Assembly (NCBI GenBank): GCA_009760855.2
Contig: WPIO01000024.1
Span: 3,306,001 to 3,370,000 of the forward strand
DNA length: 64,000 nt
From: Cristatella mucedo
Lineage: Eukaryota; Bryozoa; Phylactolaemata; Cristatellidae
Reading direction: 5' to 3'
Notes under the pieces: generated by a model
Told to the model about the DNA's origin: nothing
Seen by the model: only the letters and a program-made list of their open reading frames with translations
Databases searched by the model: none
Translations under genes and position numbers: made by a program
Part shown: positions 1-12,043 of the stretch, in pieces
How the letters are laid out: each line of letters opens with the position of its first letter
Position numbering within the stretch: position 1 is the stretch's first letter

Positions 1-859
1 AGAGAAGAGGCGTAGAAAGGAGATAAAGGAACAGATTCCCCAACTCAGCTTCGGCCGGGACTGGGTGAATGGAGTGGTGGGGTTCCCGGTCGTCACGAGT
101 ACACCACCACGAGTCTGTAGTATGCTGTCACCTCCACAGACTCAAAAAAGGGTCAGCCAATCTGATTGATTCGTGCTGGCACAGGTAGACGGGCTTGTCT
201 GAACCACTCGATCCGGTCGGCAGCAAAAGCTGACGAGAGAGGATGTCAGCTGACGACAACGACAGCAGTGACGACAGTGATGACGACAAATGAACCGTCA
301 AGCCGGCTAAATCGGCAACAGTCAAGGGCAACGACGACGATGATTTCAGCACTCGTCCAGACACAGAGCTTGCTGCCGAAGCAGCTGCTGACCGGTCTGA
401 CGACATCCAATCAGGGCATGTCGTGAAGACAGTCGGCCAAGAGCAGCCGACGTATGTGCGATGGAGCACAAGTCAAAACCGATTACTGAGCGCTTCGAGG
501 TCTTTTCGGCTCTAGCGCACGCTGCTGACGGCTTTGCTTGTTGCACGCGCCTGCACTGCACAGGCACATCGACCCCAGCGGCGGTCAGGCCTTCGTGAGA
601 ATTACATTTCGTGCACACACCCCCCCAAAAGAGAGCCGACCTCGGCTGCTGTGGTGCAGCACACTCAATGGCTGTGTGAGGAAGCTACCGAGGTCAGGGG
701 CCCAGCCTTAGGAGGAGGCCTCACAGTGCCCCACTCACCCCACATTCCTCATCCCAACGACTGCACGACCAACGAACATTCGGAAAGGGGCTCCCTGCTC
801 CCCCCACACTCGTCAGCTCCTCTGCCGACTCTCTGCGTGCCCAACTGAAAGCTTGCGCG
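1..859. other. No recognisable gene
   Basis: Contains a short Asp/Ser-rich frame (MSADDNDSSDDSDDDK, from about 247) and a Lys/Arg-rich frame at the very start (EKRRRKEIKEQIPQLSFGRD). Either could be part of an exon, but neither can be supported. Confidence 0.3.
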
Positions 860-1820
860 ACCGACCCCACCCAAGCGGCCAAGCACGGAGCGGCCGGCTG
901 CTGGCGGTCGAGCACATTGCTGCCGAACTGCTTGCGCGCGCCCACCGTTCGCGGGCGCCGCCCTTCGAGCCCCTTCGTCTGCAGCCACTCGTCGGGCTTC
1001 GGTCAAGCGCCGACCGCCGGCCCGTTCGGCCTCGCACCGAGCAGGAGGGGAGAGGCGGCTCGGCGCGGTGTCTGCACCGCCTGACTTTGTTAGAGTAGCC
1101 CTTTTCCTCAAATGCTGGCAAATATTGAACGGACGGGCCGTGCAAACACGGCCGCAGAGGCCGCCGCGGCTGGCAGCAGGCCGCCGCGGCTGCCTTGCTT
1201 CGGCCGCCTTGCTTGCTCCTGGGCGCAGGAGGTTATGCCATCCGCGACAATGGCGTCGCGCGAGCGACGAGTGAGGCGCAAACACGAGGACAAACAGAAT
1301 GCTGACAATGCTACGCCGGCCCGTGAATGGCTGCCGGCGGTGGCACAGGATTCTGGCAGCCGCTTGCGCGACTGCTCATCGCCGCCTAAGCACTAAAGCA
1401 AGCATGTCAGACCCTAGCTCTCTGCTCTCCCCTCTTTCTCTCTGCTCTCGCTCAGCGAACCGATACGGCCGCCGCTCTGGTTGCGTCTGCGCGAGCGTCG
1501 CTGCCGCGTGCCGACGGCCCGAGATTCTCCTAGTCGTTGCTGCCATGCGATCGTCAGTGGAGAGGCCGCAGCGCCAGCCGGCAACGGATCAGAGCAACGG
1601 CTCAGGGCCCGCGACAGCACTGTCAATCAGAGGCCGGCATGCTAGCGAAGGAGGCGGCAGTCGCGGCGCGCACACACAATTGCGCCCCTCGGCGTCCGGT
1701 CGGGCGGCCGAAGCGCTGGTGCCTAGTAGCGGGGCGCGTCTGCGTCCGGAAAAGCCGGGCCGCAGCCGAGAGCTGAGCGGGACGCGCACTCTCCGACCGG
1801 CTTCACAACGCTAGCCTGTC
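860..1820. other. GC/CpG-rich block, possible CpG-island promoter
   Basis: Nearly 1 kb of markedly GC- and CpG-rich sequence, including a repeated gccgccgcggctg unit near 1155-1195, contrasts with AT-rich flanks. Long overlapping open frames here in all phases are what GC-rich DNA gives by chance. No protein family is recognisable. The block could be a promoter of an unseen neighbouring gene. Confidence 0.4.
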
Positions 1821-1879
1821 GACGTGGCAAAAGCCAAAGTCAAAGTAGCAGCTACATTACGTGGGATGAGGCGCTCAAG

Positions 1880-2060
1880 TGAACAGTAAGTAGGCAGGGA
1901 GAAGTGTGAAACGATAGAGCACTATAATGCGAATGCAAAAGCCACTAATTAATCGATCATGCTTCCGCTGAAGCAAATGTAAAGTGATTAGCAAGAGATC
2001 AAGTTCTCTGCGTGCCATATACAAATGTATTACTATTATTATTATTACTATTAGCACAAA
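1880..2060 (+). mobile_element. L2-like LINE/SINE 3' tail fragment
   Basis: The sequence ...gcaaatgtaaagtg...gagatcaagttctctg...catatacaaatgtattactattatt matches the shared 3' tail seen at the ends of the L2-like LINEs in this window. It is followed by an ATT repeat. No coding part remains. Confidence 0.7.
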
Positions 2061-3430
2061 TAGGAGGGACGTCGGTAGAACAAGTATGAGCGAAATTGCG
2101 GAAAGATATGCAAACCGGTGATGCGCACTTAATAATTCAGCAGCCATCAGCATCCTTTATTCGGCGCTTTTGGCCGAGGTTAACGTACTTCACACTGTAG
2201 GTACAAGGTAGCCTATTTGAGCGTTATGCAATTCTGCCCACCTCCAGTGGCCAGCCTTGATGGCCACAACTATCAGCTCACGGTCGACGGGTCAGTAAAG
2301 CCGCTCTGCTTGGCTGCGGGCGGTACGAGCACACAGCCAAGTGTCCACACCGTCAGACTACGTAGCACGCAGTATGGAGAAACGAGAGTGCTGCAGGCGA
2401 GTACTGCTGCGGTGACAGTGGAAGGCGAGCTTTGATGTACCTCTCACAGACGAAGGGATGCCCCTCTCAAGATTGAAATCCTTTCAAGTATGAGGCAAAC
2501 CGATGAGGCTAGCATCGCCTGGGCAGCGCAGCGTGCACGCTGCTGCAGTCGATGACGATGACGCGTCGGAGCTCGAGCGTCGGGGCGCGAGGCCCAGGGC
2601 GAGCCGAGCGCCGCCACGGTCACAGGCGGTTTATCACGAGGCCAGACACGATGTCAGACCGCCTGGACAGTGCAGACCCCGAAAAACCCCGAAAGTTAGA
2701 TGGCCGAAACGGGCCACTGGGCAATGTGGCTACAGAGCCGGCGGTAGCAGCAGCAGCAGGAGCGTGGAGGTGGGCGGGTGGCAGGGGCAGCCAGATGATA
2801 GCTGCTCCTTCTGGGCTGTGTACACAACTTCCTGCAGCAAGCGTGGCACTGGAATATGCATATACAAACACTAGCTATTATTGTCATTATTTAGGGATGA
2901 TCTCTAAGCTCACCTACCGCAGGTGAGCGATTGCCCGCCTAGCTGACACCAGCAGAAGCCGGGGTGTGAATGTGGCAGATAATTACCAATTATCCCAAGC
3001 AGAGGATAAGCAGGGCGCTGGCAATGGCTGCACGTAAGACCCAGTCGCCGACAAGAGGCCTCTACACATCGACGGCTGAAAGACCTCGAATTACAGGTGC
3101 CTGACTGCACAATGCACGGGAAAATCTATCAAACGTTCAATAGCTGTCACGCTCCGAGCGGCAGTGCGGTTAGCAATCAAATGCAGGAGCATCGTGCTGT
3201 GCCCAGCTAAATGCCGGGGTGCTAGCTCAATCTGCTTAGTGTCAACTGCAGTCGCGGGCTACGGCGTTAGTGAACAAGCGCTGGAGCATTGGAACCCAAT
3301 CAGTCGTATCAAAGACAACGAATCACGGCCAAGCGTGCCCAGCAAAGCCGTACATTTGAGAGGTCAAAACAGTGTGACAGCAAGGCCGAGAAGCTGTGTC
3401 AAACCAGTTGACATAAACAGAGAAAATAAT
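2061..3430. other. No recognisable gene
   Basis: Moderately GC-rich around 2500-2800. Minus-strand frames with Pro/Ala/Gly runs were compared with the missing XRN2 C-terminus and do not give a convincing match. Confidence 0.3.
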
Positions 3431-3434
3431 AAGT

Positions 3435-3522
<88 letters not shown>
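3435..3522 (+). repeat. (AC)n microsatellite
   Basis: About 44 uninterrupted AC units. Confidence 0.98.
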
Positions 3523-3524
<2 letters not shown>

Positions 3525-3574
3525 ACACATAAGAACTGTATGGTCGTTAAGAAGAAACTTGACAGCAGACAAGC

Positions 3575-4015
3575 CATTACATCAATATCATGACTTGACT
3601 CTTCGGTCCTCTCTGGCTGTTCCAGCCTACCCTCCCCTAGAACTAGACCTAACCAGACCAGACATCACACGAACGGTTCTTCTGACTCAAATCGTTGAGC
3701 TATACCTCGAACCAACTACAAATCCTTTGGAGATTGTGCCTTTAGCTCGCATGCTCCCCAATCCTGGAACTCACTACCGACTGATGTCACGACATCCCCT
3801 GACTTAATAAAGAAAGAAGCTGAAAGTGCACCTGTTCCTCACATCGGCTGGGTCCTCGCGATTTGTGCTTCGAGTGCTTGTGTGTGAGGTCACTGCGAAT
3901 GGCATCACTAGCCATACAGTCATGCTTCATTCACAGTGTATGCAAAGTGCACAGATAGAGATTTGGTTCTCTGAGAGTACTTTACGAATGTATTAGTACT
4001 ATTATCACTACGATC
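3575..4015 (+). mobile_element. L2-like LINE 3' fragment
   Basis: Degenerate coding end (…PAYPPLELDL…, then the NSLPTDV.TSPDL-like C-terminus near 3765-3810) followed by 3' UTR and a tail with atttggttctctgagagtactttac…tgtattagtactatta. The frame is broken by stops. Confidence 0.6.
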
Positions 4016-5143
4016 GAGAGCGGTTTCTGCTAATCGATGCTCTCTCAATTGGCACCGTGTACGACCAATTGGTGCTGTGAACAGACTAGGAGTCACAGAT
4101 AAATACACACATACAGAGTAACAGGTAGCACACATATAAAAATAGCAGACACACCCACATCCACAGGCTGCACAGTCACAAGAATCAGTCAAGCCATAAG
4201 TGATATCAGCTAGCAAGCCTCCATTCCCTCGGGCTTTCGAATGCAGAGCATTCATGAGGAAGTAGCCACTCATATGCATGCAAGCGCTCACACCCCTATT
4301 AATCCACGTAGGAAATCACAGTGAACAATCTTGGTAACTTTTTAAAAATCAAGCTTTAATAAAAATTAATACAGGCGTTTTTCAGAGCAAAAGAACAGTG
4401 AGAGATGCTCACAAACTTCCGGCCTGATTTAATTTCTCGTTCCTATCAATCGGATAAGGGAACTACAGACTATGCCGCAGGCTAAGAAGAAGGACGACTT
4501 TTCTAAAGGAATTCAGCTAATCCTCCACAAACATGGCTGGAACAGTAGGAAGATGAAAAATAAATAAATACATATTAGCTGATTTAAGAGTCTCATTTGT
4601 ATAGCCCAGGAGGAGCATGAACAGCAATCACCACCGCCTGTGGTTGGCAACAAAGGATCACCCTCTTTAGGAATCACGATTCGAAACCACGACCTCAGTC
4701 GTGAAGAGCGAGCACCGTAGCTATCTCAGGAAGACTGCTCGTGTACTTGGAATGAGGGTAGGCTATGACAGGTACAATGTGGCCAAGTAGCACCAGGAAG
4801 TCTAACAGCCGCTGCCTGGGCAGCCAGAACAAGACAGCGAGCTGCACGGGCCGTCCTCTGAAGATGACTGCACTAGGCGATGGGCAGGCCTGCGAGGCCT
4901 TGTAGCTCCAAGTGGGAGTCACTGGATGTAGTTGGATGGACCGGAATGAGCATGCAAACGGACACTGATTTGCGGAAGAGCGGCTAAGAAAGCGTCCAAT
5001 GAGAATGAGTAAGCCTGAACGGTTGGTATGGGTCAAACTTCACGCCCACAGGACTCCTCTCAAGATCGGCGCTCGACTCATTAAACAGAAGAAGGCGAAT
5101 TTTTAAGCCCTTCGGTAACAATAACGTCGGTTTCAAGTACGAA
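4016..5143. other. No recognisable gene apart from a SINE at 4590-4745
   Basis: AT-rich sequence with poly-A/T stretches and no open frame with family resemblance. Confidence 0.4.
4590..4745 (-). mobile_element. tRNA-derived SINE copy
   Basis: The reverse complement reads ggtgctcgctcttcacgac…gaggtcgtggtttcgaatcg. This is the same head as other SINEs here, with a B-box-like GGTTTCGAATC. The tail at the low-coordinate end has catttgtatagccc. Confidence 0.55.
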
Positions 5144-5446
5144 GTCAGTCAACCCCCCCCCCGACTTACGACGGTTCGACTTACAAAAATCCGTAGATAC
5201 AGACTTAGCCAGTCATGAAAACAAAATCGAAAATCAAAATTTATCCAAGATAACTTCCAAAAATCCCCTCGTGGTCTGTAGATTTTCACAAGGCCGCAAA
5301 CCGTAGGGAGGAAGCCATGTCTAAAAGCTAAGTGCATTGTGAGTATCGAAAGCCGCCATCATATACTATTCTCGACTTACATAAATTCAACTTACGACAG
5401 ATTTTCCGGTCCCGTCGATTGATTTCGTAAGTTGGGGCTGACTGTA
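5144..5446. mobile_element. Mariner-like MITE with inverted ends
   Basis: The left end reads gtcagtcaacccc…gacttacgac. The right end reverse-complements to acagtcagccccaacttacga, giving imperfect terminal inverted repeats around an AT-rich, noncoding 0.25-kb core. Internal copies of the cgacttac motif occur near both ends. Size, TIR style and lack of coding fit a Tc1/mariner-type MITE. A TA target duplication is suggested on the right but mutated on the left. Confidence 0.5.
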
Positions 5447-5817
5447 ATCCGAAGAGAAGGTGAGGGACATTCTTCCTATGAGGAATATTATTGCTATTTC
5501 AGCTATACAGGCAGTCATTGCCCCAGTTTCGTGAAAAGCCACAGGAGCTTAAATCAATTTTAAGGTGCAAAGTATATAAAATACCAGAGCTAAGCATTGT
5601 AGAATGGCCGCAGGTGACCGTGTAGTCAGTCCAGCCCATTTTAAGAATAATGCGTCAACATTAATTGCACCGTTGAAGCATTATTCTTCATTAGTTTGCA
5701 ATTATCTGTTACTCAAAAAAGCTAGACCAATGACCGTTATCTTTCTAGATAGGCAGACCAGCGGTCCGAAGCAAGGACTTGACCTTACCACAGTGACCCC
5801 CAGATCACAACCGAAGG

Positions 5818-5945
5818 TGCTAGCTCTTCACGACCTAGGTCGTGGGTTCGAGTCCTGAATCGGTCCATTATTTATGTAAGTGGAAGTGACAGGAGTTAAA
5901 GCTCTTCTGCTGATACATAAAAGAGGCCTTTGTATCAGCATTACC
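5818..5945 (+). mobile_element. tRNA-derived SINE copy
   Basis: Head gctcttcacgacctaggtcg followed by a B-box-like gggttcgagtcct, then a body with aaagctcttctgc…ataaaagaggc shared with the copies at 10140 and 26735. The hAT MITE at 5946 begins at its 3' end. Confidence 0.65.
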
Positions 5946-6133
5946 CAGCGGTTCTCAGCCTTCCAAATGCCGCGACCATTTCATATAGGCCCTCATGTTG
6001 TGGCCGCGACCCCCAAAAATAAAATTATCGTGTGCAAAATGTGGAAATGCGCATTTTCCGATGGTCGAACGCCCTTTTCACAAAAGTCGCTCGACCACCA
6101 AAGGGGTTTCGACCCACAGGTTGAGAACTGCTG
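5946..6133. mobile_element. hAT/Charlie-type MITE (188 bp)
   Basis: Starts cagcggttctcagccttcc and ends ccacaggttgagaactgctg. These are inverted ends of the type I know for hAT-Charlie nonautonomous elements, including the internal phrases gccgcgacc…tttcatatggccctcatgttgtggc-like and aaaggggt…cgacccacaggttgagaac. It is too short to code for transposase. The flanking 8-mers (gcattacc / agctaacc) are not a clean target duplication, which suggests age or insertion beside another repeat. Confidence 0.8.
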
Positions 6134-7065
6134 AGCTAACCCTTGTTTTATAAGAGCTCGCGCCAGGTTCGAACGCAGTGTGCTAGGTCCATGGACTACG
6201 CCCATCAATGACTTGCCGACATTAGCTGATACTAACGGGAAACTCAACTGCAGACGACACATCCATTGGCAGTCGACAGTGTACCTCACATTCCGGTTTC
6301 GGTTGAACTAGCAACTGGGAACATAGCTGCTGCAGGAGAGGAAGAGACCAACCACCTGGCCAAGGTCAGGGTCGGCAAGGTCAGGGTCGGCAAGGCCAAG
6401 GAAGTCAAGGCCATGGAAGGCAAGGCCATGGAAGGCAAGGCCATGGAAGGCGGTGCCTTGGAATTGTCTCATCAAAGAATTGGTTGGGACACACAGCACG
6501 CGCTTGGAGGGTAAGGTAACTCAGTGACACGCGGACCCACCGAACGCAGTGGCTTGGATGACCTCCCTGCCCAACACGGTGGGAACGACGCATGAAGGCT
6601 TACAGCCGATATGGCAGTGGTTGAAAATCCAGGCCGGGCAGGAGGCAACACGGCTAGGCACTCGAGCAGCAGTGAACGCCGGGCGCTCGGGCGAGAGTGA
6701 GGCTGTGACAGAGTGGGTGGGCAGAGCCGCCAGCCGCTTCTCAGCCCGACGACGACGAGAGCGCAGCCGGCTGCCGGTGCCGCAGGTGGGATCGGCCATG
6801 CACTGGCTGCCGAAGAAGTCATACACCAGCTGAACGAAAGTCAAACATATAGCCATCTGTCTACAGGGTCTATTTGTCTAATGACACAAAACTTTTATGT
6901 GAACAGTGGCGGTGCAATAGAAATGAGGATTAAGTTGCCAATTATTGCCGACGGTGGCACATTCCGAGGAGAAAAGCACTTGAGGTAGAGAAGGAGAAGC
7001 ATGAAGGCAGACACGAAACACGACACACGTAAGAACCTCAGAGTGAGCGAGAGGGGAAAGAGAGG
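6134..7065. other. No recognisable gene
   Basis: Contains the minisatellite at 6360 and a minus-strand open frame (about 6521-6856, Arg-rich LRSRRRRAEKRLA) that matches nothing I know. Confidence 0.35.
6360..6452 (+). repeat. 15-bp minisatellite changing unit along the array
   Basis: Two copies of ggcaaggtcagggtc are followed by copies of ggcaaggccatggaa. Same period, diverged unit. The reading frame gives KVRVG then KAMEG pentapeptides, but no gene is evident. Confidence 0.9.
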
Positions 7066-8540
<1,475 letters not shown>

Positions 8541-8699
8541 GCATGCGCACACACACACACACACACACACGTGCATGCACACTCACATATTACACACAGA
8601 AATAGTCACTTAATCAGAAGCTACTTATTACTGTCTTCCAGGGTTGCACTGGCAGCTCATAACTGCAAAGTCGAGCTTACACTTTCATAAGCAATTGCC

Positions 8700-8734
<35 letters not shown>

Positions 8735-10015
8735 CACTTGATAAAGTGCCCTCAGAGAACTTAATCTCTTTCTAGGCGCTTTACATTTGCTGCAAAGTGA
8801 TATGCAATAGAATAGTAAGTAAAATCATGCTTGAAAAACAAACAAAATGAATAATATGGTTAGGGGTGACATGCACAGGGTCAGCATGCAAATGTGGTTA
8901 GTGGCAGCATGCACAGTGTCAGCACGCATAAGCACATCAAGGACGAATCACAGGGACCCACTAAATGCTGTCCTAAATAGGTGTGTTTTTATGTTTCTTT
9001 TAAATGTGGTCAGGTCAGGGGATGTTCTGACGCAGGTCGGGAGGGAGTTCCAGGCTGTGGGAGCATACGAGCTAAATGCACGGTCTCCAAAGGATTTAAG
9101 GTTTAATGTGGCAACTGCGACGCTCAAGGCAGACAAGCCTAGCTGCAGAGTTTTGCACCAGCTGCAATCGCCTGATCGCACATGCTGGTAGGCCAGTAAG
9201 CAGTGAGTTGCAGAAGTCGAGACGAGATGTCACGAATGCATGGACCAACTTGGACGTGGTATCCTTATCTAAACAAGCCCTAATTTTAGCAATGTTATGA
9301 AGCTGAAAATAGGCAGATTTGACTGTGGAGCTGATATGGTCGTCTAACGAGAGGTCGCTTTGGAATATGACACCTAGATTTCGGGCTGATTCAACTGGAG
9401 ATATGCTGGCAGAGCCAATTTGGAGAGTCAGCCTTTCCAATTTCTGAATCACACTGGGTTTGCCCATAACTAGTAAGTTAGTTTTATCATCGTTTAGTTT
9501 TAGAAAATTTGCTGCCATCCATGATCGGATGTCATCAATGCATGCAGCAAGTGAGTTTAGAGAATTTGAGGTGCTCGAAGGCTAGGAGGGATCAAAGCAA
9601 AGGTACAACTGAGTGTCATCCGCATAGAAGTGAAAGCCTAGATTGTGCTTGGCAATCACATCAGCAAGAGGGAGAGTATAAACCGTGAAAAGGACCGGAC
9701 CTAGCACAGAGCCCTGAGGTACTCCATATTTCAGAGGTACTTCAGATGATCTTTGTCCATTCACGTCAATACTCTGGAGTCTCCCACTGAGATAGGACCT
9801 GAACCACTGCAGAGCAGTGCCAGTGATGCCCAGGCGAGATGAGAGGCGCTCTAGAAGTACTTTGTGATCGATGGTATCAAAAGCTGCCGAAAGATCGAGC
9901 AAAACAAGAAGAGACACTCTACCCATATCTGCGTTCCTGAGTAGGTCGCTGTATACCCGAAGCAATGCTGATTCTGTGGAGTGATTAGCCCTAAAGCCAG
10001 ACTGGAACTAGCACG
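8700..10015 (-). mobile_element. L2-like LINE, 5'-truncated, reverse transcriptase largely readable
   Basis: Non-LTR retrotransposon of the CR1/L2 group. From high to low coordinates it reads [56 protein letters not shown] and FHFYADDTQLYL (catalytic YADD), one in-frame stop near 9582, LNDDKTNLLVMGKPSV, a long conserved C-terminal part with LDFCNSLLTGLP, and after a frameshift GDRAFSSYAPTAWNSLPT. The 3' UTR ends in the hairpin tail and an (AAT)n run at 8704-8731. The EN domain is missing. Confidence 0.92.
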
Positions 10016-10139
10016 AGGAGTTCACAGCATTATACCTACCGATTTATCGTATTGAAACCGTAGAGCTTTAACTTTAGCTTTAACTTTTAAGTAACACAAT
10101 TTATGTATTACGTAATTAATGTAGCTTGGTGAGTTGTGA

Positions 10140-10310
10140 TGGCAAATCAGGTAAGGCGGTTACTCTTCACGACCTCGGCCCCAAGGTTGTGAGTTCAAAT
10201 CCTGTGGTTGTGATATTTCATTGCTACTGCAAGTGGTGGTGATAGCCTCATTAAGGCTCTTCTGCAGCTATACAAAAAGAGGCTTGTAAATCAGCCAATA
10301 TTAATTATTT
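10140..10310 (+). mobile_element. tRNA-derived SINE copy
   Basis: Head ggtaaggcggttactcttca, a B-box-like gagttcaaatcctg, then body aaggctcttctgcagctata and gaggcttgtaaatcagc. Close in layout to the copy at 26735. Confidence 0.7.
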
Positions 10311-10783
10311 TTACAATTGACTCTAAGGGATTTACAGCATCTTGGCTTCCAGGGCTGAAAGTTGGTTGGTTTAGAACAGAGAGATTCGATTCACATTCTT
10401 GTCGTTGAATATTGTACCCTCTTTACGAACCACCAGTAGATGCAACTCCTTTTGTGGTAACCCCTGGATTTTCCAAAAATGATGCAAAACTTTGTAAAAA
10501 GAACTAACAACTTGCAAGCTATGATCAGCAAACTGCCGCACCCCGAAGGATGGTTGTGGTACGCAGCAGCAGCAGCTTGTTGTCCAGCGCTAGTTGCCAG
10601 AAGTCGACGGCACCGAGTCGTGAGCAAATTAAAAGGGTTTCACCAGGCCAGGGACAACAGTCACCGTGAGGTCGGCAGTGGCTACCGCCGGGCGTCTCCC
10701 TGATGCGGGGCGGGAGCAGCAGCCCACGCGAGCCTGCTAGGGCAGAGCCAAGCAAAAGGGGCAATAGAAGTCAAGGTTGGTGA

Positions 10784-10817
10784 CCAGGCAGCCGGTAGCA
10801 GCCTGCCGGCTGCCTGG
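10784..10817. repeat. Short inverted repeat (hairpin)
   Basis: ccaggcagccgg pairs with ccggctgcctgg across a 10-nt loop. Confidence 0.85.
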
Positions 10818-11464
10818 CCACGTGCACGACTCCTGATTGGACCTCACAAGCAGCAGCAGCAGCAGCTGAGGGAGGGTGACAATGAGGAATTATGAAGTCA
10901 CGACCACAGGCCGGCGGTGCACCGGCCTGACAGAGGAGAAATTAGCTTCCTGCTCTTGCTCTCTGGCTAGCTCGTTCGTCAACCGGGAGGGTGTCAACAG
11001 ATCTGGCCACAATACCCCTCGTCCGGTCATTTGGACAGCTGTTTTTAGACAAGCCCTCACCCCGAAGGCAGGATTAACTGAGCACTGGAGGAGCAGGCAC
11101 ACAATTAGGAGGACGCCGGCCGTCCGTCTGGCCCGCCCTGTAGGAGTGAAGTTGTGAACCGAGACCGCAGTGACTTCGGCAGTGGCCATCTTTGGCAAGG
11201 TGGCAGCAGCTGGCTGTGCTACAGGCCAACAATAGAGCCCCTCCCCCTTGCAAAGTGGCACGCAGAGCTGAGCGGCACAGCTATCTCACAGCGACGACAC
11301 AGCCGTGTTGCCAGCACCGCTGGCTGCTGCCGTCGCGCGACACGTCGTCCTTAGGGTCGACTGTGAGAGGCACCGAGATACACGATGTGACAACATGTTT
11401 TGAGGAAATGGAATCCCAGAAGCCATTACTTGCAAGGGCACACGCACGGAGGTAAGTGAAAGCA

Positions 11465-11548
11465 TATGCCTAGAGAATAGATTTAGTTCTCCGAGGGCAC
11501 TATACAAAACTGTATCAACTATTATCACCATTATTATTATTATTATAA
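11465..11548 (+). mobile_element. LINE/SINE 3' tail fragment
   Basis: atagatttagttctccgagg…gcactatacaaaactgtatc followed by an ATT repeat, the same tail as the L2-like elements. Confidence 0.65.
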
Positions 11549-12000
11549 AGTCCAGGATGCCGGACAAGAAGCTTTGCCAACTGCGGCCCAATTTCGCACG
11601 ACAGCTTCTGGAGCAAATGTCAGCGCTCCCTGTCGAACCGAGCCAATCGAACAGAGACCATCACAACGTACCCATGTTAAGATAAACACATTGCAGTGGC
11701 CGGAACTGATGGCCACTTGAGCCCGACAGAACCCAGCGTACCACCAAACTTAAGCTCGGGCAGTGCTGCTCCTGGCCACTCGCAGCATTCAGGCCGAGTC
11801 GCCCAGTCGACCCGGCGGCTATTCTATGCAGCCGCAAGCCAACTCGGACACGGCAGCATCAATAGTAACACAGATAATAAATTAAAACATTTGTGCGTTG
11901 CCCCCCCCTAAGAAAACAAAATCTCTTCCTACACACACTTGACACACATGCCGGAGTGGAGGAACCAACGGCACCAGCCGTGCCGACGAGCCAGTTCGTG

Positions 12001-12043
12001 CGGCAGGCAAACTGAGCTCTGAGGCTCAGTTTGCCTGCTGCCG
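12001..12043. repeat. Inverted repeat (hairpin)
   Basis: gcaggcaaactgagc (12003-12017) pairs perfectly with gctcagtttgcctgc (12024-12038) across 6 nt, with further imperfect pairing outward. Confidence 0.9.

Noticed and set aside
749-1814. Long Arg/Ala-rich open frames on both strands
   Set aside because: Overlapping frames in GC-rich DNA with few stops by chance. No domain or splice pattern supports them.
2500-2870. Minus-strand frame with SGPFRPSNFRGFSGSALSRR as an XRN2 C-terminal exon
   Set aside because: Resembles Gly/Arg/Pro-rich tails only in composition. Phase does not fit the exon 19 donor, and it is over 21 kb away.
3164-3577. Frames with poly Thr-His or Cys-Val
   Set aside because: Translations of the (AC)n repeat. 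The same applies at 13752-14032 and 22237-22516.
6521-6856. Minus-strand frame FVQLVYDFFGSQCMADPTCG as a gene
   Set aside because: No recognisable family, no splice context, and GC-rich surroundings produce overlapping frames.
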